NCBI GenBank assembly: GCA_937926205.1
Contig: CALEYL010000027.1
Location: 20,629 to 84,628 of the forward strand
Length of the DNA stretch: 64,000 bases
Direction of reading: 5' to 3'
Source: an uncultured Saprospiraceae bacterium
Lineage (GTDB): Bacteria > Bacteroidota > Bacteroidia > Chitinophagales > Saprospiraceae
Shown: piece by piece, positions 60,401 to 64,000 of the stretch
How positions within the stretch are numbered: position 1 is the stretch's first letter
How the letters are laid out: each line of letters starts with the position of its first letter
Made by a program: the position numbers and the translations under genes
Notes under the pieces: generated by a model
What the model was told of the DNA's origin: nothing
Database searches by the model: none
Seen by the model: only the letters and a program-made list of their open reading frames with translations

Positions 60401-62276
60401 CTATGATTTCTTCTGAAAAAATATGGATGGATGCACCGCATCCATTGTTGAGGAAAACCGGACTGGGACCGTCTGCATTATAGATGGCCCTGTTGCCTAC
60501 ACTACCATTCTCTCCAATTCTTATCGAACCTTCATTGGTGAAGGGGCCATTATAGTTGTAGATTCCGTGTCGGCCAACCTGGTCGATAATGATGGTTCCA
60601 CCTGAAAAATTGTTAAAATCAGCTCGATTTTGAAGCCCATCCCTAGATGGGTTTGTTAGTAAATCGATGGTGATGGTACCATTGTTGGTGAAAACTTCTG
60701 TTAGATGAATAATGCCCCACGACCCCGTTTGCTCAACAAAAATATTTCCATTGTTAGTGAAATTGCCTTCGTTTGAAATACCTATATCGAAGGTATTCCT
60801 GACATAAAGGGTACCGGAATTGGTAAATTCACAGCCTGCATCGTTTCGTATGCCGTCGTCCCCAATTTGATTACTTGTCGTGCCTATATTGATGGTACCT
60901 CCACTTTGGTTGGTAAAAGTACTGTTCGCAATATTTGCGATACCGTATCGATCCATGCCCTCAATATTGATGACCCCGCCAGACATATTGTTGAAGGTGC
61001 TGCCTGAATTCAGGATTCCGTCAACGGTACTGGTTCCTGTGGTGGCAATATTGATGGTACCGTTATTGTTGGTAATCAATCCAAAGTTAAATATGCCGCT
61101 AAAACCGTTATAGGGGGATAAATTCAAGGTTGCATTTGGTTGAAGCGTTAAATCTCCACCGCTCAACACCTTAACAGAATTTGCATAGGCTGGAGAAAAC
61201 TGCCAAATGTATGGGGCATTTGCAGATGCGCCAATTTCGACGAAATCAACACTTGTAGGCACTCTTGCGGGGGACCAGTTGCCGTTAAGGTGCCAGTCGT
61301 GAGAAACAGCTCCAGTCCAGGTGATGGTAGTGCTTTCGAAGGCATAGTCTGCATGTCCGTTTTGCGAGTTGCTCAGTCCATCACTACCTGCTGACTTGGA
61401 ACTGGTGTATGCATAAGATGGATTGGCGTAGCTTCCACCACCGCCACCATTGTCTACACCACCACCGCCACCGCCACCGGAATAACCGCCACCACCTCCA
61501 CCGCCATGGCCACCACCGCCACTGCCGGCACCACCACCACCAAAACCAAATCCGCCATCCGAGGTACTTTGTCCGCCATTACCGCCACCGGAATAACCCT
61601 TTTTACCACCCCAACTTGTAACCTCACCGCTACCATCACTATATGTACCACCGCCACCACCACTGGAGCCACCGTTTCCACTGGTACCTCCAGAACCGGA
61701 GCTGGAGCCTCCATCGCCACCATACTCTGTTGATTGGCCACCCTGCCCTCTCTGGCTATCCACGCAGTTTCCCGCAATATTTCCCTGGTAGGCACCGCCA
61801 CCACCACCGGCTACCGCCAAGATTTCCCATGGGTCGTTATTCGTCGGCCGGTACAATACAGCGGTACCACCACCGCCGCCGCCGGCAACTCCAGCCGTGC
61901 CACCCACAACACCATCTACGCCATGTTTTCCGATAACAAATCGGATGGTGCCACCAGGTTTTAGTTCATTTGTGCCCAAACCCACCATAAATACAGCTTC
62001 GGTTGTGGCACCTGTTCCACCAAATCTTTGACACGTCCCGGCTTGGGCTTTACCACCATCTCCACCTGTAAGGGTAAATCTGATGGAATTGCGGGTTGAA
62101 TTGGAAGGAATCGTATAGTCCTGTGCAGATCCCTGGTCTTGACCTGATCCATTCGCATTAATGGTATGCGTGCTGCCGTTGTCATTCAGCGTCTGGGCAG
62201 AGGCGTCCAGCGCGAAAGCTGTTAGTAGAACGAGTAATAAGGTGATTTTCCGTAGATGAACAAACCAATTTTTCAT
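54489..62276 (-). CDS. Giant T9SS-secreted protein, larger paralogue (about 2595 aa)
   Basis: The product starts at 62276 with a signal peptide (KITLLLVLLTAFALDASAQ). The order of domains matches the neighbouring giant: Gly-rich domain (about 75-280), long beta-strand repeat region, then an expanded MopE-like region (about 1560-2310) with three 168-aa units in tandem. A jelly-roll-like domain with WAGIMLRESLS and a sorting tail (DVFPNPTEGRLSLRF, TVTKRIVL) follow. The modules carry DxDxDG loops such as DTDGDGFGDP and CNGIDDNCDNQIDEG, probably calcium binding. An upstream ATG (62306) adds 10 residues before the signal and is less likely. Confidence 0.85.
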   Translation of the reverse strand: MKNWFVHLRKITLLLVLLTAFALDASAQTLNDNGSTHTINANGSGQDQGSAQDYTIPSNSTRNSIRFTLTGGDGGKAQAGTCQRFGGTGATTEAVFMVGLGTNELKPGGTIRFVIGKHGVDGVVGGTAGVAGGGGGGTAVLYRPTNNDPWEILAVAGGGGGAYQGNIAGNCVDSQRGQGGQSTEYGGDGGSSSGSGGTSGNGGSSGGGGGTYSDGSGEVTSWGGKKGYSGGGNGGQSTSDGGFGFGGGGAGSGGGGHGGGGGGGYSGGGGGGGVDNGGGGGSYANPSYAYTSSKSAGSDGLSNSQNGHADYAFESTTITWTGAVSHDWHLNGNWSPARVPTSVDFVEIGASANAPYIWQFSPAYANSVKVLSGGDLTLQPNATLNLSPYNGFSGIFNFGLITNNNGTINIATTGTSTVDGILNSGSTFNNMSGGVINIEGMDRYGIANIANSTFTNQSGGTINIGTTSNQIGDDGIRNDAGCEFTNSGTLYVRNTFDIGISNEGNFTNNGNIFVEQTGSWGIIHLTEVFTNNGTITIDLLTNPSRDGLQNRADFNNFSGGTIIIDQVGRHGIYNYNGPFTNEGSIRIGENGSVGNRAIYNADGPSPVFLNNGCGASIHIFSEEIIDLANSFTNSGVIVQESAGSSNIETNNGVILYSAGSFTADNGNTPVSVSGGFSGKKIWTGCDGIAWEAPFNWTPSGTPTASDDVVIYPVGDDPHINSTALAKSVNVKNGGHLFNDGSLATGGDLIIDLGATVEGNGQYGLSGNFMVNGGTFIPDHSTVTMTGTINYRGIGFDPITFYDLVIDKPSDKEVQILADVTVTNNLYINSGDLAIYGVLNGAITCPQLILTAGSDLLNAGSLTVTDADFIIESGATAAGNGLYNIGGNFVVDGGTFTPGTSTVTFNGMPTQRIFPDPVSFYKLTIDKTSEYVYLDADISVSNELKMLSGNLDLNGADIQLTDNGTIIGEGADSYIYSTSGGVVKKTVNLNAPTGVNPGNIGASITSSANLGSTTIQRGHVAQNVNGEMSILRYYDISPTNNSGLDATVRFSYLDHELNGIVEADMTPFRFNGSDWSYYAASAKNATANWVETENVNAFSKWTLAIGCNLLTYYADSDGDGYGDPSVSGSFCEVPGGYVADNTDCNDTDANVNPNPDCSTTTRTWTGHISNDWDEACNWSPNCVPTANDNVVIPDVTNDPVISATTAAVAQSVNVGRDGSLTIESGGSLSIDNAVNNGIDLSDDDATLTNYGTINIGATAIGGNGIYFGPERCRLTNNGGTINIMNATNYGIQMDYNARLENSNNGVIVIDNTAQGAIRVGEACNLINQSNGQVLIGQYDGNIQGAGISLNSGSMTNDNAIVRIDNTSQQGISANTFGINARFVNQNGGQVYIGEIGNIGGEAIRINTGEEFSANLTNGTCSLIKISKPITYSNSSYPKISNSGTIIESATGNSRIQTNNGIINNLNGGNFTVNNNEIIVAATTTTDCSSVSPAFGLGATVDFNFLGIFTDAAATQSAGTYDVTTNTFTPTEPFTLSNYTFYVKIEDPAGGCNNVVEWPVVNNGNLVTCYLDSDGDSYGDPAVSQLFCETCGTGYVVDNTDCNDADGDEFPGQTWYEDADSDGYTTGTTQTACERPAGYRLATELINTTEIDCNDDNALVNPGATEVCNGIDDNCDNQIDEGVQSTFYADTDGDGFGDPANSTLACTAPTGYVTDNTDCDDTDGNEYPDQVWYIDLDNDGYQGGAALFDCERPTGYKLAGELINTTTIDCNDNNPEVYAYQTWYPDLDDDGYAGEFFVASCNRPTGYKLAGELINTTEIDCNDNNALVNPGTTEVCNGIDDNCDNQIDEGVQSTFYADTDGDGFGDPANSTLACTVPTGYVADNTDCDDTDGNEFPGQFWYIDLDNDGYQGGVALFDCERPTGYKLAGELINTTTIDCNDNDPEVYTSQIWSPDLDDDGYAGEFSVVSCNRPTGYKLASELVSTTEIDCNDNNALVNPAASEVCNGIDDNCDNQIDEGVQTTFYADTDGDGFGDPANTILACTAPAGYVANNTDCDDTDGNEFPGQFWYIDLDNDGYQGGVALFDCERPTGYKLAGELINTTTIDCNDNDPEVYTSQIWSPDLDDDGYAGEFSVVSCNRPTGYKLASELVSTTEIDCNDNNAMVNPAASETCNGIDDNCDGQTDEGVQSTFYADSDGDGYGDPAVFVMACSAPDGYLADNTDCDDSDAAEFPGQTWYVDGDNDGYSGMATLIACERPDGYKTADELINTTDIDCNDNDNEMYPGAEEICDNKDNDCNDAIDDVTNSELANWHTADIGGSNGSASYPPCFQESDDVFTINASGFSTSSSDKLYAVYQELCGNGEIVARVQNVSGGGWAGIMLRESLSPGSRKVALKMQGNNNIRREIRMTTNGAVNSLNYFRPQHTWLRLVRNGNNFIGYTAIDGINWSYAFSATINMNGCIYAGLFSESINTNVITTATFDNVTFTKPDQTLSVAGVLPVSSNNGLHPAWDVDVFPNPTEGRLSLRFEEFSGQQVNIYVYNALGEQVFSKRTATMTEATENIDLSTLADGVYTVRVDVGQNTVTKRIVLTKTSGLRP
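55719..57290. repeat. 504-bp tandem repeat units in the second giant gene
   Basis: Sequence landmarks recur at 504-bp spacing: near 55719, 56223, 56727 and 57231, and 55790 and 56294 encode almost the same text. The unit is 168 aa and includes a CNGIDDNCDNQIDEG module, a DLDNDGYQGG module and a DLDDDGYAGEF module. Near-identity at DNA level shows recent expansion or gene conversion. Confidence 0.85.
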
Positions 62277-62342
62277 AATGCTTCGCTTATATTTATTTGA
62301 TGCCACAAAGATGGGAGCGAAGCCTGCTGAAGTATTGGTAGC

Positions 62343-62371
62343 TATGTTTCAAATGTTAGTAAGCATGTTTC
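62343..62371 (-). promoter_or_regulatory. Upstream element shared with the first giant gene
   Basis: This copy is 27/29 identical to 54270-54298 and lies about 70 bases upstream of the second giant gene, between it and the hybrid regulator gene. It contains two GAAACAT half-sites 21 bp apart on the coding strand. A CATCTTTG -7-like box is also downstream of it. Confidence 0.6.
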
Positions 62372-62444
62372 CAGCGGGGGGGGAGTTTTACCAATCATGT
62401 GTCGCTGAATATTATATTTTAATATATAAATATATATTATTCAA

Positions 62445-64000
62445 TTAATTGCGAAACTCTGAGGGCCTTTTGCCAAATTCTTCAAAAAAAGTGGCGGAAA
62501 AATAGTTCAAAGAAGTGAAGCCGACCTCGTAGGCCACTTCGGAAATGGTGAGGTCGGTAGTGGCGAGCAGTTTTTTGCCCTGGAGCAGGCGGAAAGAGCG
62601 GATCAGTGCAGTGGCCGAATGGCCAGTCAAAGCCTTGAGTTTCTTGAAGACCTGGGAGCGGCTCATGCCGAGATACTGGCTTATTTGATCCATACTTAAA
62701 TCGGGGTTGGACAAATCCGCTTCGACCAAAGCATAAAACTTTTGAAGGAAAGGGTGTTCCGGCACAGCCAGTTCGTTTGTATCGGCAGCCGTATTTGCCA
62801 AACCGGCATAACGAGCCTGGAGTTTTTGGCGGAGTTCCAACAGTTTTTCCAGGCGTACAAGCAATTCTCTTTTTTCAAATGGCTTGGCCAGAAAGGCATC
62901 GGCCCCTTTTTCGAAGCCGCTGATTTTGGAGTCGATGTCGGCCTTCGCAGTGAGCAGAACGATGGGGATATGGTCGGTGCGCTCGTCGGTTTTCAGGACT
63001 TCTGTCAGTTCATAGCCGTCCTTTTCCGGCATCATGACATCACTTAAAATGAGGTCAGGAACCAATTCTATGGCCTTGTCAATACCGATTTGGCCGTTTT
63101 CGGCTATTGTCAGCTGGTAGTTGTCTTCGAGGCACGCGATGAGGTATTGCTGCACATCAGGATTGTCCTCTACTATCAAAAGAGTGGGCTTCCCCGCTGT
63201 CCCGAATTCGGTTTCTTCCGGGGCTGGATTAACCAAAATGGGATCGAGGATGACTTCTTCCAGTATCCCCGAGTCTTCCAAACTTTCCGACTGCATTGAC
63301 GATTCGTTGAGGATGGGTAGCTCTACCGTGAAGGTTGTGCCTTTTCCCACGCTGCTTTTGGCGGAGATGTTTCCACCCAGTAATTTAACCAGTTCTTGCG
63401 TCAGGGCAAGGCCGATTCCGGTTCCTTGTCCTTTTCGGGTAGAAGAATCGTCCACCTGATAAAAACGACCGAAGATGTAAGGCAGGTCGTCTTCCGGAAT
63501 ACCGACACCTGTGTCTTGCACCTGTAGACATAAAGCTGGTTTACCGTCCATTGTTTTCTCTTCCACCCGCAAATAAATATTGCCGCCTTCGGGCGTGAAT
63601 TTGATGGCGTTTGACAACAGGTTGGTGACGATGCGCAATAATTTGTCGGGGTCATAATCCATCCTTATCTTCTCCTTGTCATTTAGGAAGTGCATCTGAA
63701 TGCCCTTTTGGGTAACATAAGAGTGATGGGATTCCAGGATGTACCGCAGGTAATTCACCACATTACCGTTGAGCATTTTTACTTTCATTTCATTGGCTTC
63801 CAGTTTCCTCAATTCAAGGATTTGGTTCACCAGGTTTAGCAGGCCGAGTGTGTTCTGCTTCACCATTTTTGTACCCCGTTCCAACCACAAATTCGGCTTC
63901 TCCCTGATTTGGTCCACCATGCCAGAAATGATGGTGAGCGGGGTTCGAAACTCGTGGGAGATATTGGTAAAAAAGCGGGACTTGGCATGGTCGAGTTCCA
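62445..64000 (-). CDS. Hybrid two-component sensor kinase/response regulator with AraC-type output (5' end beyond window)
   Basis: The visible part begins with the histidine kinase H-box FFTNISHEFRTPLTII at the window edge and continues through HATPase motifs (LRIVTNLLSNAIKF; GVGIPEDDLPYIFGRFYQ). A receiver domain with LILSDVMMPEKDGYELTEV (phospho-acceptor Asp) and AKPFEKRELL follows, and a C-terminal AraC helix-turn-helix (EVAYEVGFTSLNYFSATFFEEFG). The layout is that of Bacteroidota one-piece regulators (HTCS type). The N-terminal sensor region is outside the window. It is adjacent to the two giant secreted-protein genes and is the best candidate for their regulator. Confidence 0.9.
   Translation of the reverse strand, partial: ELDHAKSRFFTNISHEFRTPLTIISGMVDQIREKPNLWLERGTKMVKQNTLGLLNLVNQILELRKLEANEMKVKMLNGNVVNYLRYILESHHSYVTQKGIQMHFLNDKEKIRMDYDPDKLLRIVTNLLSNAIKFTPEGGNIYLRVEEKTMDGKPALCLQVQDTGVGIPEDDLPYIFGRFYQVDDSSTRKGQGTGIGLALTQELVKLLGGNISAKSSVGKGTTFTVELPILNESSMQSESLEDSGILEEVILDPILVNPAPEETEFGTAGKPTLLIVEDNPDVQQYLIACLEDNYQLTIAENGQIGIDKAIELVPDLILSDVMMPEKDGYELTEVLKTDERTDHIPIVLLTAKADIDSKISGFEKGADAFLAKPFEKRELLVRLEKLLELRQKLQARYAGLANTAADTNELAVPEHPFLQKFYALVEADLSNPDLSMDQISQYLGMSRSQVFKKLKALTGHSATALIRSFRLLQGKKLLATTDLTISEVAYEVGFTSLNYFSATFFEEFGKRPSEFRN

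Overview
The window comes from a chromosome of the phylum Bacteroidota, most likely a Saprospiraceae-like lineage (Lewinella/Haliscomenobacter type). This is inferred from a SusC/SusD pair, type IX secretion C-terminal sorting tails, MopE-like and glycine-rich giant secreted proteins, TAnnTTTG -7 promoter boxes, a DUF3822-rsmD pair and Crp/Fnr regulators without a clear HTH. No rRNA, tRNA or CRISPR array was seen.

Layout. 0-3.8 kb: an AT-rich class I isoprenoid-synthase-like gene with an unrecognised partner, then a run of five very small genes on the minus strand (three Pro-rich peptides and two paralogous two-helix membrane proteins) behind a sigma-54-like promoter. 4-10 kb: DUF1684, lemA and two TPM-domain genes, an M43-like metalloprotease lipoprotein and a Porin_10-like barrel. 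10-12 kb: a helical TPR-like protein divergent from a tiny gene with a hydrophobic N-terminus. 12.5-20 kb: amidohydrolase, Gfo/Idh/MocA oxidoreductase, SusC and SusD, a likely uptake and catabolism locus. 20-31 kb: housekeeping genes (tsaD, DUF3822, rsmD, argS, glnS, cdaA, miaE) and several unrecognised lineage proteins.

31-38 kb is accessory and scarred. It holds DoxX and Crp genes with a YCII remnant, an AT-rich group (MlaD-like, secreted T9SS protein, CrtO-like membrane protein), a possible structured-RNA remnant, a TolC gene cut and joined to the tail of a LytTR regulator, and a decayed IS3-type transposase interrupted by a MITE-like element of about 430 bp.

38.7-47.7 kb is an AT-rich, entirely minus-strand island bounded by direct repeats whose 79-bp core is 77/79 identical. 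It carries an AraC regulator, exported isochorismatase-family hydrolase, amidohydrolase, DUF606 transporter, alginate-export-like barrel, a dioxygenase/hydrolase pair of MhqO/MhqD type, and decayed Dps, cupin and ferredoxin genes.

47.8-62.3 kb holds two giant paralogous T9SS-secreted proteins (about 2130 and 2595 aa). They share a 29-bp upstream element and similar terminators, and lie next to a hybrid two-component regulator (AraC-type output) that runs off the right edge.
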